Part shown: positions 24,692 through 33,074 of the stretch, one piece after another
How the letters are laid out: each line of letters starts with the position of its first letter
Numbering within the stretch: position 1 is the first letter of the stretch
Origin: Candidatus Onthomonas avicola
GTDB lineage: Bacteria > Bacillota > Clostridia > Oscillospirales > Oscillospiraceae
Assembly (NCBI GenBank): GCA_018710845.1
Contig: DVJB01000005.1
Location: forward strand, 1 to 36,366
Direction: 5' to 3'
Length of the DNA: 36,366 bases
Made by a program: the position numbers and the translations under genes
The notes under the pieces: model-generated
Told to the model about the DNA's origin: nothing
The model's database searches: none
What the model saw: only the letters and a program-made list of their open reading frames with translations

Positions 24692-25954
24692 ATGCCATGG
24701 AGGACCAGGCGCGACCTGACGCGCGAGGAGCAGTGGGCCTACGGCCCGATTGACATGCCCTTTCTGATGCTGACGCTGCTGCTGCTCGGCATCGGGCTGG
24801 TGATGCTCTTCTCCGCCTCGTCCTACACGGCGAGCATGGAGGCGCAGTCCAACTATGATGCCGCCTATTACTTCAAGCGCCAGGCGATCTTCGCCGCGCT
24901 CGGGCTGGTGGGCATGTATATCGTCTCCAAGATCAACTACCAGCAGCTGCGCTGGCTGGGCGCGATTGCCCTGGCGATCTCCATTGTCCTGCTGGTGATC
25001 GTGCTTATCCCCATCCCGCACGTGAGCATCTCGGTCAACAACGCCCGCCGCTGGCTCAATCTGGGCGTTACCACCTTCCAGCCCTCCGAGATCGCCAAGA
25101 TCGGCGTGGTGATGTACTTCTCCTCCCGGCTCTCCAAGCGCCATCTGGAGCAGCAGCGCAAGCTCGCCCAGCAAAAGGGGATGCCCCTGCGCCGCCGCAA
25201 GCCGGCCAACGGGCTGGAGCGCGTCGTCTTCGCCGTTCAGGCGATCGGGGAGAAAGTCGGCCTGTGGGAGCTGATCCCGTACATCGCGGTGCTCGGCATC
25301 ATTGCCCTGCTGCTCATTCAGGAGCCGCACCTGTCCGCTACGCTGCTGGTGTTCGCCGCCGGCGCGGCCATCCTGTTCACCGCCGGCGTGCACTGGGGCT
25401 GGTTTGTCGCCGGTGCCGGCGTGCTGGCCGCGGCCTTCTGGGTGCTCATCGGCGTGCTGGGCTACAACTCCGGCCGAATCGCTATCTGGCTCGACCCGTG
25501 GAGCGACCCGGGCGACACCGGCTATCAGATCATCCAGTCCCTCTACGCCGTGGCCTCCGGGGGCCTGTCCGGCCTGGGCTTCGGCATGAGCCGGCAGAAG
25601 TACCTCTACCTCCCGGAGGAGCAGAACGACTTCATCTTTGCCGTCGTCTGCGAGGAGCTGGGCTTTATCGGGGCCACGCTGATCGTGCTGCTCTTCGCCC
25701 TGCTGGTGCTGCGCGGCTACTGGCTGGCGCTGCACGCGCGCGACCGCTTCGGCTCCCTGCTGGTGGTGGGCATCACCACCCTGCTGGCAACCCAGGTCTT
25801 TCTGAACATCGCCGTGGTCACCAACCTGATCCCGACCACCGGCATCTCGCTGCCGTTTTTCAGCTACGGCGGCACGGCGCTTTGTATTCAGCTGGCGGAG
25901 ATCGGCGTGGTGCTCTCGGTCTCGCGCCAGATTCCCGCGCCCAAGCAGGGCTGA
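24692..25954 (+). CDS. ftsW: SEDS-family peptidoglycan polymerase (FtsW/SpoVE/RodA)
   Basis: A 420-residue polytopic membrane protein that polymerises lipid II together with a class B PBP. Landmarks: LFSASSYTA in the first helix, FQPSEIAKI, IQEPHLSATLLV, an FIFAVVCEELGFIG motif containing conserved acidic residues, and PTTGISLPFFSYGGTA. The cytoplasmic loop after the FQPSE motif (about 145-185) is long and basic. Its partner is probably the PBP encoded two genes upstream. By position it matches spoVE/ftsW; rodA is less likely. The ATG at 24692 follows AAAGGAG by 8 bp. Confidence 0.93.
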   Translation: MPWRTRRDLTREEQWAYGPIDMPFLMLTLLLLGIGLVMLFSASSYTASMEAQSNYDAAYYFKRQAIFAALGLVGMYIVSKINYQQLRWLGAIALAISIVLLVIVLIPIPHVSISVNNARRWLNLGVTTFQPSEIAKIGVVMYFSSRLSKRHLEQQRKLAQQKGMPLRRRKPANGLERVVFAVQAIGEKVGLWELIPYIAVLGIIALLLIQEPHLSATLLVFAAGAAILFTAGVHWGWFVAGAGVLAAAFWVLIGVLGYNSGRIAIWLDPWSDPGDTGYQIIQSLYAVASGGLSGLGFGMSRQKYLYLPEEQNDFIFAVVCEELGFIGATLIVLLFALLVLRGYWLALHARDRFGSLLVVGITTLLATQVFLNIAVVTNLIPTTGISLPFFSYGGTALCIQLAEIGVVLSVSRQIPAPKQG

Positions 25955-25985
25955 CGGCAGATCGGCTGAGAGGAGGAACCCCTTT

Positions 25986-27122
25986 ATGAAGGTACTCTTT
26001 ACCTGCGGCGGGACCGCGGGACATATCAACCCCGGCCTGGCCCTGGCGCGCATGTTTCAGGAGCGGGACGGGGCGGAAATTCTCTTCGTCGGCGCCGACG
26101 GCGGGATGGAGCAGACACTCGTCCCGCGCGAGGGTTTTCCCATCCGCACGGTGACCATCACCAGTTTTTACCGCTCCCTGAGCTGGAGCGGCATCCGCCA
26201 CAACCTCGGCACGGTGCGAAACCTCGTGCGCTCGCGCGCACAGGCGCGGGCGATCGTGCGGGACTTCCGGCCCGACCTTGTGGTGGGGACGGGGGGTTAC
26301 GCCTCCTACCCCGTCGTGCGCGAGGCGGCGCGGCGCGGCATCCCCACCGCCGTGCACGAGTCCAACGCCGAGCCGGGGCTCACCACCAAAGCGCTGGCCA
26401 AGGTGGTGGACAAGGTGATGGTGGGCTTTGAGGAGAGCCGGAGCCACTATCCCCACCCGGAGCGGGTGGAGGTGACCGGCACGCCAGTGCGCGGCGACTT
26501 CTTCCAGCTCACCCGGCAGGAGGCGCGCGCCGCGCTGGACTATGACGACAGCCTGCCCGTCGTCCTGACCACCTGGGGCAGCCTGGGCGCGCAGGTGATG
26601 AATGACTACATGGTGGACTTTGTCATCCGCGAGTGCCGGGAGGGCCAGCCCTTCCACCACATCTACGGCGTCGGCCAGCGCTACTACCCACGCGTGATGG
26701 AGCGGCTGGAGGCCGCCGGCATCAACCTGGCCGACTACCCGCGCGTGGACGTGCGGGAATATATCTACGACATGCCCACCTGTATGGCGGCCGCCGACCT
26801 GGTGCTCAGCCGGGCGGGCGCGTCCACCATCTCGGAGATCTCCGCCATCGCCAAACCCAGCATCCTGGTGCCCAGTCCCAACGTGACGGCGAACCACCAG
26901 GAGAAGAACGCCCGGGTCCTCTCCGGCCACGGCGGCGCGGTGCTGATGCTCGAGCAGGAGTGCTCGGGCGACGCGCTCTATGAGCGCGTGCGCGCCCTGC
27001 TCGCCCACCCGGATGAGCTGCATACGATGAGCCAGAACCTCGCCCGCCACGCGGTCGCCGACGCCAACGAGCGCATCTACCGCGTCCTGCGCACGCTGGC
27101 CGCGCGCGGCGAATCGCGCTGA
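25986..27122 (+). CDS. murG: UDP-N-acetylglucosamine--lipid I N-acetylglucosaminyltransferase
   Basis: A 378-residue peripheral membrane GT-B glycosyltransferase that adds GlcNAc to lipid I to give lipid II. It shows the N-terminal glycine loop CGGTAGHINPGLALA, VGTGGYASYPV, and the donor-site block LSRAGASTISEI and VPSPNVTANHQEKNA. GGAGG lies about 10 bp before the ATG. It stands 31 bp after the SEDS gene and 61 bp before murA. Confidence 0.96.
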   Translation: MKVLFTCGGTAGHINPGLALARMFQERDGAEILFVGADGGMEQTLVPREGFPIRTVTITSFYRSLSWSGIRHNLGTVRNLVRSRAQARAIVRDFRPDLVVGTGGYASYPVVREAARRGIPTAVHESNAEPGLTTKALAKVVDKVMVGFEESRSHYPHPERVEVTGTPVRGDFFQLTRQEARAALDYDDSLPVVLTTWGSLGAQVMNDYMVDFVIRECREGQPFHHIYGVGQRYYPRVMERLEAAGINLADYPRVDVREYIYDMPTCMAAADLVLSRAGASTISEISAIAKPSILVPSPNVTANHQEKNARVLSGHGGAVLMLEQECSGDALYERVRALLAHPDELHTMSQNLARHAVADANERIYRVLRTLAARGESR

Positions 27123-27183
27123 GCCGGGCACGAATGCCCCTGCCTCCTCATAGAATGACACAAAACCGTGGGGAGGAAGAAGC

Positions 27184-28437
27184 ATGAGTGCCTATGTCAT
27201 CTCGGGCGGGCGGCGTCTGGAGGGCTGCGTGTCCGTCCACGGGGCGAAGAACAGCGTCCTGCCCATCCTGGCCGCCACTATTCTGTCCGGCGGGGTGAGC
27301 GTGATACATAACTGCCCGAATCTGTCCGATGTCGCGGCGTCCATCGCCATCCTGGAGCATCTGGGCTGCCATGTCCGCCGGGAGGGGGAGACGGTGACGG
27401 TGGACTCCGCCGGGCTGGACCGGTGCGATATCCCGGAAAAACTGATGCGCGAGATGCGCTCGTCCGTCATCTTCCTCGGCCCCATCCTGGCCCGGACTGG
27501 CCAGGCGCGCGTGAGCATGCCGGGCGGGTGCGAGCTGGGGCCCCGGCCGGTGGACCTGCATCTGGCGGCGCTGCGCCGCCTGGGCGCGGAGATCCGGGAG
27601 GCGGGGGGAAACCTCCACTGTAGCGCGCCGCGCGGCCTGCGCGCGGCCGAGATCAACCTCTCCATCCCCAGTGTCGGCGCGACGGAAAACGTCATGCTCG
27701 CCGCCTGCGGCGCGCGGGGGACCACGGTGATCAACAACGCCGCCCGCGAGCCGGAGATCTGGGACCTGCAGCAGTTTCTCAACGCCTGCGGCGCGCGCGT
27801 GCGCGGCGCGGGCAGCTCGGTGATCGCCGTGGAGGGGGGCATCCCGCTTCACGCGGCGGAGCACCGGGTGATCGCCGACCGCATCTGCGCGGCGACCTAC
27901 CTCTCCGCCGCCGCCCTGGCGGGGGGAGAGGTGACGGTGGAGGGGGTGCCGCGCGCGCAGCTCGCGCCGGTGACCGATCTCTTTACCGCCGCCGGCTGCC
28001 GCCTGCGGGAGGAGCCGCACCGGGTCACCCTCACGAGTGACGGACGGCTGCGGCGCGTGCCGCCGGTGCGCACTGCGCCCTACCCCGGCTTTCCCACCGA
28101 CGCCCAGCCGCCGGTCATGGCGGCGCTGACCCGCGCGGCGGGCAGCAGCGTGTTCGTGGAGACCATCTTTGAAAACCGCTACCGCCACACCCAGGAGCTC
28201 GCCCGCATGGGGGCGGATATCCGGGTGGAGGGCCGCGTGGCGGTGGTGACCGGCGTCCCGGCTCTGCACGGGGCGGGGCTGGAGGCGGCGGACCTGCGCG
28301 GCGGGGCCGCGCTCGTGGTGGCCGCGCTCGGCGCCGAGGGGGAGAGCGAGATCACCGGCATTCACCATATCCGGCGGGGCTACGACGGCCTGCCGCGGAA
28401 TCTGGCCGCGCTCGGCGCCAACATCGCCGAGGTGTGA
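27184..28437 (+). CDS. murA: UDP-N-acetylglucosamine 1-carboxyvinyltransferase
   Basis: A 417-residue cytosolic enzyme that transfers enolpyruvate from PEP to UDP-GlcNAc, the first committed step of peptidoglycan synthesis. Lys22-Asn23 (HGAKNSVLP) and the catalytic Cys116 in PGGCELGPRPVDLH match the family; a cysteine here means fosfomycin can in principle react. The Arg of the C-terminal active-site region is in the PTDAQPPVMA context. Start ATG 27184 follows GGGGAGG. In Bacillus clusters the enzyme in this neighbourhood is MurB; Clostridia often have MurA here. Confidence 0.95.
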   Translation: MSAYVISGGRRLEGCVSVHGAKNSVLPILAATILSGGVSVIHNCPNLSDVAASIAILEHLGCHVRREGETVTVDSAGLDRCDIPEKLMREMRSSVIFLGPILARTGQARVSMPGGCELGPRPVDLHLAALRRLGAEIREAGGNLHCSAPRGLRAAEINLSIPSVGATENVMLAACGARGTTVINNAAREPEIWDLQQFLNACGARVRGAGSSVIAVEGGIPLHAAEHRVIADRICAATYLSAAALAGGEVTVEGVPRAQLAPVTDLFTAAGCRLREEPHRVTLTSDGRLRRVPPVRTAPYPGFPTDAQPPVMAALTRAAGSSVFVETIFENRYRHTQELARMGADIRVEGRVAVVTGVPALHGAGLEAADLRGGAALVVAALGAEGESEITGIHHIRRGYDGLPRNLAALGANIAEV

Positions 28438-28462
28438 GCGGCCGCGAAACAGAGGAGAAGAC

Positions 28463-29242
28463 ATGGCAACGCAGCGAAAGCACAAACGGCGCAGCCCGAG
28501 ACAAAAGGGCAGGTTTTTTCGCCTGTATATTCTGCTCTCTGCGCTCCTGATCGCCGCCGCGGTGGTGGCCGGGTCGGTGGTCTTTTTCCGGGCGCATGAC
28601 TTTGTCGTGGAGGGGAACGAGCGCTACAGCGCCGAGGAGCTTTTGGAGGCCAGCGGCATCCAGGAGGGGGAGAACCTCCTGCTCATCCCCTGCGCTGAGA
28701 TCGCCGGCCGGATGGAGCGGGAGCTGCCCTATCTGCGCCAGGTCACCGTCTCCATCTGGCCGCCCGAGCGGGTCATTCTCCGCGTGGAGGAGACGCAGCC
28801 CGCCGCCGTGGTGGACAGCGGGGGCACGCTGTGGTACATCGACAGCGAGGGGAAGCTGCTCGAGCGCGCCTCGGAGAGCGGGGGGCTGACGGAGGTGAGC
28901 GGCCTGACCCTCCTCTCCCCCTCGGAGGGGACGCAGCTGGCGGTGAGCGAGGAGGAGGATCTCAAGGCTCGCGCCCTGCTCGCCCTGCTCACCGCGCTGG
29001 AGGAGCACGATATGATCTCCAACGCCCAGTCCGTTGACCTCACCAGCTCCAGCACGGTGGTCATGCGCTATGACGGCCGCCTGACGGTGCGCATGGGGCT
29101 GGGGGACGATTTTGACTACGACGTGAAGATGCTCCAATCCGTCCTGACGGAGTATATCGACGTCAACTGGGCCGAGGATGACACGGGAACCCTCGACATG
29201 ACGCAGGAGGAGGGCGAAGCGGTGCTCTCCCGGGACGACTGA
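28463..29242 (+). CDS. ftsQ: FtsQ/DivIB-type division protein
   Basis: A 259-residue bitopic membrane protein. It has a very basic cytoplasmic tail (RKHKRRSPRQKGRFFR), one transmembrane helix (about 23-45), then a POTRA domain (FVVEGNERYSAEELLEASGI ... VSIWPPERVILRVEE) and a beta domain. The C-terminus is acidic (EEGEAVLSRDD). FtsQ/DivIB recruits and stabilises FtsL and FtsB at the septum. It follows murA by 25 bp; ftsZ comes next after a gap with its own promoter. No ftsA is present between them. Confidence 0.92.
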   Translation: MATQRKHKRRSPRQKGRFFRLYILLSALLIAAAVVAGSVVFFRAHDFVVEGNERYSAEELLEASGIQEGENLLLIPCAEIAGRMERELPYLRQVTVSIWPPERVILRVEETQPAAVVDSGGTLWYIDSEGKLLERASESGGLTEVSGLTLLSPSEGTQLAVSEEEDLKARALLALLTALEEHDMISNAQSVDLTSSSTVVMRYDGRLTVRMGLGDDFDYDVKMLQSVLTEYIDVNWAEDDTGTLDMTQEEGEAVLSRDD

Positions 29243-29310
29243 GCGCCCCCGGGCGGCCCGGCGCGGCAAAAGATACCTGCAAAAAAGATTCACAAATCCG
29301 CCCGAAGGTA

Positions 29311-29339
29311 TTGACCTGCATCCGGATTCAGTTTACAAT
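29311..29339 (+). promoter_or_regulatory. Sigma-A promoter of ftsZ
   Basis: TTGACC (29311-29316) and TACAAT (29334-29339) are 17 bp apart. The leader to the ftsZ start is about 85 nt and ends with AGGAGG. Confidence 0.8.
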
Positions 29340-29430
29340 AATCTGTGAAGTCTCTGAATGAAGACGGTTTTGTTTTGCGCGAGATTACAGCAGTCGGCCT
29401 TGGCCGGGATTTACATAGGAGGAAACCGAT

Positions 29431-30579
29431 ATGTCCTTTGGATTTGAGCCCACCCCTGATACTGTGGTAAACATCAAAGTGGTTGGCGTCGGCGGAGCCG
29501 GCACCAATGTGGTCAACCGTATGGTGCTCTCCGGCACCAAGGGGGTTGACTTTATCGCCGTGAACACGGATAAGCAGGCGCTTGATGCCTCCAGCGCGAC
29601 CTATAAGATTCAGATCGGCGAGAAGGTCACCGGGGGCAAGGGCGCCGGTTCCAACCCGGAGGTGGGCAAGAAGGCCGCGGAGGAGAGCCGCAGCCAGCTG
29701 TCCAAGAGCATGGAGGGGACGGACATGGTCTTCGTCACCTGTGGCATGGGCGGCGGCACCGGCACCGGCGCGGCGCCCATCGTCTCTGAGGTTGCCCGGG
29801 AACAGGGGATCCTGACCGTCGGCGTGGTGACCAAGCCGTTCGGCTTTGAGGGCGCGTACCGGATGCGGCAGGCCGAGCGCGGCATTGAAGAGCTCAAGGA
29901 CAAGGTGGACTCCCTCGTCATCATCCCGAACGACCGGCTCAAGCACGCCACCGACCAGAAGATCACCTTCGCCAACGCCTTCGAGATCGCCGACGACGTG
30001 CTGCGTCAGGCGGTGGAGTCCATCTCCGACCTGATCAAGAATGTCGGGTTCATCAACCTTGACTTTGCCGACGTGACCGCCATCATGAAGGACGCCGGTC
30101 TGGCGCACATGGGCGTCGGCCGTGCCGCCGGCAAGGGCAAGGCGGAGGAGGCCGCGCGCCTGGCCGTCTCCTCTCCGCTGCTGGAGACCTCCATCAACGG
30201 CGCGCGCGGCGTGCTGGTCAATGTGACCGGCTCGATGGATATTGGCCTGGAAGAGGTCGAGACCGCCGCCAACCTGGTCCAGCAGGCCGCCAATCCGGAC
30301 GCGAACATCATCTTCGGCGCCACCTTCGACGAGTCGCTGGAGGATGAGATCCGCGTGACCGTGATTGCCACCGGCTTTGACAAGCCCGCCGGCAGCGCCG
30401 CGGTGGACAAGCCCTTTACCCAGGCGGCGGAGCGGGTGAAAGCCGAGCCTGCGCCGGAGAGCAGCGCGCCTGTCACCGCGCCGGTGACGGAGAGCGCCGC
30501 GCCTGTCGGCTCCAGCGCGGCGGACGACGATGACGATCCTTTTGACGCCATCTTCAATATCTTCAAAGAGCGCAGATAA
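29431..30579 (+). CDS. ftsZ: Cell division protein FtsZ
   Basis: A 382-residue tubulin-like GTPase that forms the septal ring. Motifs: [13 protein letters not shown] (nucleotide loop), the tubulin signature [12 protein letters not shown] (about 105-116), [12 protein letters not shown] (T7 loop region) and a variable acidic/Ala-rich linker (about 318-363). The C-terminal peptide reads [16 protein letters not shown], which differs from the usual IPxFLRR type of conserved tail. Since ftsA is not next to it, SepF is a likely membrane tether (inferred). AGGAGG precedes the ATG by 8 bp. Confidence 0.97.
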   Translation: MSFGFEPTPDTVVNIKVVGVGGAGTNVVNRMVLSGTKGVDFIAVNTDKQALDASSATYKIQIGEKVTGGKGAGSNPEVGKKAAEESRSQLSKSMEGTDMVFVTCGMGGGTGTGAAPIVSEVAREQGILTVGVVTKPFGFEGAYRMRQAERGIEELKDKVDSLVIIPNDRLKHATDQKITFANAFEIADDVLRQAVESISDLIKNVGFINLDFADVTAIMKDAGLAHMGVGRAAGKGKAEEAARLAVSSPLLETSINGARGVLVNVTGSMDIGLEEVETAANLVQQAANPDANIIFGATFDESLEDEIRVTVIATGFDKPAGSAAVDKPFTQAAERVKAEPAPESSAPVTAPVTESAAPVGSSAADDDDDPFDAIFNIFKERR

Positions 30580-30593
30580 GTTCTGATTTTCAG

Positions 30594-30622
30594 AGGCCGT
30601 CGGAACGTCCGGCGGCCTTTTT
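30594..30622 (+). terminator. Rho-independent terminator of ftsZ
   Basis: AGGCCGTCGGA pairs with TCCGGCGGCCT (one G-T wobble), loop ACG, followed by a T run. Confidence 0.92.
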
Positions 30623-30676
30623 GCATCAGTCCGGCCGAACGGTGTCGAATTGTGCCGCACGGCGGGATGCGTTGAC

Positions 30677-30693
30677 AGGAGGTGATCGGTTTG
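30677..30693 (+). promoter_or_regulatory. Extended Shine-Dalgarno that sets a TTG start
   Basis: AGGAGGTGATC is a long match to the 16S 3' end. An in-frame GTG (30682) lies inside this element, so it cannot be the start codon in practice. TTG at 30691, 6 bp after AGGAGGTG, is in the same frame and correctly spaced. Confidence 0.8.
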
Positions 30694-31626
30694 CCCGGCA
30701 GAAGGGTACGCGGGGGAAGAACCCGCACCAGACGAAACCCGCTCTATGTCCTGCTGGCCCTGCTCTCCGCCGTCGCGCTGGCACTGCTGGCGGCGCTGCT
30801 GCTGCTCACCGCGCGGCGTCTCATGCCGGAGGAGACCGCGCCGCCGGAGGAGGAGCCGGAGACGGTGACCGTCGGCGGCCAGGAGGTGGTGATTGACGAG
30901 AACCTCGCCCCGAGTGAGCTGGAGGAGGGACACTTCACCACCCAGGCCGACGGCAGCATCACCTATTCCGGCCAGGCGTCCTACGGCATTGACGTCTCCG
31001 CCCACCAGGGAGAGATCGACTGGGCCGCCGTGGCGGACAGCGGGGTGGAGTTTGCCATGCTGCGCATCGGCAACCGAGGCTATACCAGCGGGGCGATCAG
31101 CCAGGACGAGCGGTTTGAGGAAAATTTCCAGGCCGCGCGGGAGAATGGCATTCAGCTCGGCGTCTACTTCTTTTCCCAGGCCATCAGCGAGGAGGAGGCC
31201 CGCGAGGAGGCCGGCCAGGTGCTCGCCTGGCTGGACGGGCGGTCTCTTGAGTGCCCGGTGGCCTATGACTGGGAGCATATCACCGACGACGTGGCCCGCA
31301 CCGACGGCCTGGACGGCGAGACGGTGACCGACTGCGCGATCGCCTTCTGCCAGACCATCGCGGAGGCGGGGTATACCCCTTTCGTCTACTGCAACGGGAT
31401 GCTGGGATACCTCAGCTATGACGTAGAGCGGCTGCAGGACTATGGGCTGTGGTACGCCGAGTACGCCGATTACCCCAGCTTTGCCTATGAGCTGGAGATG
31501 TGGCAGTATACCGACGAGGGCACCGTGGCCGGCATCTCCGGCCCGGTGGACCGGAATATCTGGCTGCTGGATACCGCGGCGGACGCGGCTCAGACGGAGG
31601 ACGACGCAGACGGCGCAGGCTCCTGA
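30691..31626 (+). CDS. Membrane-anchored GH25 muramidase (lysozyme-like)
   Basis: A 311-residue protein. The N-terminus is rich in Arg (PGRRVRGGRTRTRRN), followed by a hydrophobic anchor (about 18-42) and a Glu/Pro-rich spacer (MPEETAPPEEEPE). The C-terminal catalytic domain is of glycoside hydrolase family 25: YGIDVSAHQGEIDW (Asp101), GVYFFSQA, and AYDWEH with Asp193 and Glu195 as the acidic pair, ending with WQYTDEG. It would cleave the MurNAc-GlcNAc bond of peptidoglycan on the outside of the membrane. It stands directly behind ftsZ, so a role in division or sporulation is possible. The start is the TTG argued from the Shine-Dalgarno. Confidence 0.93.
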   Translation: MPGRRVRGGRTRTRRNPLYVLLALLSAVALALLAALLLLTARRLMPEETAPPEEEPETVTVGGQEVVIDENLAPSELEEGHFTTQADGSITYSGQASYGIDVSAHQGEIDWAAVADSGVEFAMLRIGNRGYTSGAISQDERFEENFQAARENGIQLGVYFFSQAISEEEAREEAGQVLAWLDGRSLECPVAYDWEHITDDVARTDGLDGETVTDCAIAFCQTIAEAGYTPFVYCNGMLGYLSYDVERLQDYGLWYAEYADYPSFAYELEMWQYTDEGTVAGISGPVDRNIWLLDTAADAAQTEDDADGAGS

Positions 31627-31629
31627 CGT

Positions 31630-31682
31630 CAAAACGCGCTTCCCTGGAAGGACCATCTCGGTCCCTGGGGAAGCGCGTTTTG
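31630..31682. terminator. Terminator between the GH25 and DUF4317 genes
   Basis: CAAAACGCGCTTCCC (31630-31644) pairs perfectly with GGGAAGCGCGTTTTG (31668-31682), 15 bp, followed by TCATTTTT. The two neighbours converge here, so it may serve both. Confidence 0.9.
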
Positions 31683-31711
31683 TCATTTTTAGGGGGGTGT
31701 TCGCCGGAGTG

Positions 31712-32845
31712 TCAGGAGATGTCCACGTCCACGCCGTTGACGCTCACGCCGTCCTCCGCCCGGACGAGGATGTACTTGCGCCCGTCGATAATGCGGGTCT
31801 CCACCAGGTCGCTGCGCAGGGGATTCACCTGGATGACCACGTCCTCGCCGCTGCGCACCCGGAACTGGCGGCTGTCCACCAGGTTGTCCGGACGGAGCTG
31901 CGCCTCAGCGCCGAATTGCTCGTCAAACTGGACGCTGAACGTGGCCACATGCTGCTCTGAGACGCCGCAGTTTTCCAGCACGTGGCGCACCGTCTCCTTG
32001 GAGACGGCCAGCGGCTCCGGGTCGCGGCTGGCCCTGTGGTCCTCAATCAGGGTGCACAGCTCGTCGTTGACCGCCTGGACGACGCCGTAACGGCACTCGT
32101 CGTCCAGAGACTGGGCAAGCAGGTTCTGGAACGTCTCGCGCTGGGCGTCCGCCGGCATGGGCGGCTGGGTATGGAAGACGGCGTCTACAAACGCCTCGTA
32201 GGCCTCCGTGGTGCTCTTGCTGTAGTACAGCGCCCCGTACAGGTTGGTGCTCCGCTCGTCAAAGGCGGGGAAGAGGAAGCCCAACGCCGGCGGCGAGACC
32301 AGCCAGTCCACCCGGCGGAGATAAAACGGCTGCTCCTGCATCTGATAGCTCAGGGCGGGGCGGGTGAGCTTGATGGGGCAGACGGCGCACAGCAGATAGG
32401 AGAATACCTGGTCGCCCGCGTCGTCCTGCCGCCGGCCGTCCTTGCCGCGCCAGGGCACATCATAGCGGTCGTGGGCGAGCAGGATGAGATAGCTCCCCTC
32501 CCACTCCGCCGCGTCAATCACCTTCTGGTAAAGGGCGTGAACCGACTCGTCGTCCTGCAGCGCGGACTCACGCAGGCGCATGAGCAGCCGGTGTTCGTCG
32601 CTGTCGGCGACCTGCCGCGTGGAGAAGGTGATATCCATCAGGTTCCGGCCTGACTTGCCGGAGAGAGTCTTGCGCAGGACGCTGAGAAGATGTTCCGACT
32701 CCTCCTCGCCCAGCAGCCCGAGCGACTGGTCAAATTCGGAGAGAATCTCCCCCGACTCGCCGACGTAACAGCCGCGCACATGGGTGATGTTGCATTGATT
32801 CGGGCGCAGCCGCCGGCGCAGCTCCGCCACTTCCCGATCGTTCAT
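31712..32845 (-). CDS. DUF4317 family protein
   Basis: A 377-residue soluble protein, which I recognise as the DUF4317 family common in Clostridia. Typical parts are the N-terminus [31 protein letters not shown] (shown in part), [19 protein letters not shown] in the middle, and the C-terminal [16 protein letters not shown]. No signal peptide or transmembrane segment. Function is not known. The ATG at 32845 begins the conserved MNDREV and follows AAGGAAGGA. It is a single-gene unit convergent with the GH25 gene. Confidence 0.88.
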   Translation of the reverse strand: MNDREVAELRRRLRPNQCNITHVRGCYVGESGEILSEFDQSLGLLGEEESEHLLSVLRKTLSGKSGRNLMDITFSTRQVADSDEHRLLMRLRESALQDDESVHALYQKVIDAAEWEGSYLILLAHDRYDVPWRGKDGRRQDDAGDQVFSYLLCAVCPIKLTRPALSYQMQEQPFYLRRVDWLVSPPALGFLFPAFDERSTNLYGALYYSKSTTEAYEAFVDAVFHTQPPMPADAQRETFQNLLAQSLDDECRYGVVQAVNDELCTLIEDHRASRDPEPLAVSKETVRHVLENCGVSEQHVATFSVQFDEQFGAEAQLRPDNLVDSRQFRVRSGEDVVIQVNPLRSDLVETRIIDGRKYILVRAEDGVSVNGVDVDIS

Positions 32846-32883
32846 CTGTCGTGTTCCTTCCTTTCCTGAGAGCGTCAAGCGGC

Positions 32884-32892
32884 ATTATACCA
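32884..32892 (-). promoter_or_regulatory. Extended -10 promoter of the DUF4317 gene
   Basis: On the minus strand TGGTATAAT (plus 32884-32892) gives a perfect -10 with a TGn extension. No good -35 is visible 17 bp upstream. Confidence 0.5.
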
Positions 32893-33007
32893 CAAAACCG
32901 CCTGACCGGCCAGCCAAAAGAGACGGAGAGCTGTGGACTTGGTCCTCGGGCGCATCCGGCCTCTGCCCCGGCCGCGCACGCTGTCACTTTTTGGCGGAGA
33001 AGCAGGC

Positions 33008-33034
33008 ACCTGCCCGGCGGCGGCGCATAGACTG
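33008..33034 (+). promoter_or_regulatory. Candidate sigma-K (mother-cell) promoter of the collagen-like gene
   Basis: AC (33008-33009) and CATAGACTG (33026-33034) are 16 bp apart. This agrees with the sigma-K pattern AC and CATANNNTA apart from the last base. No sigma-A boxes are evident. It fits a late, spore-surface gene, but such short motifs occur by chance. Confidence 0.38.
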
Positions 33035-33074
33035 GAGTACGGCAACTCTGCCGTCCTTTAGAAAGGAGAACACC

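Noticed and set aside
29290..31686. A 798-codon minus-strand frame across ftsZ and the GH25 gene
   Set aside because: It spans two genes and their terminator on the other strand, which a real gene would not be expected to do.
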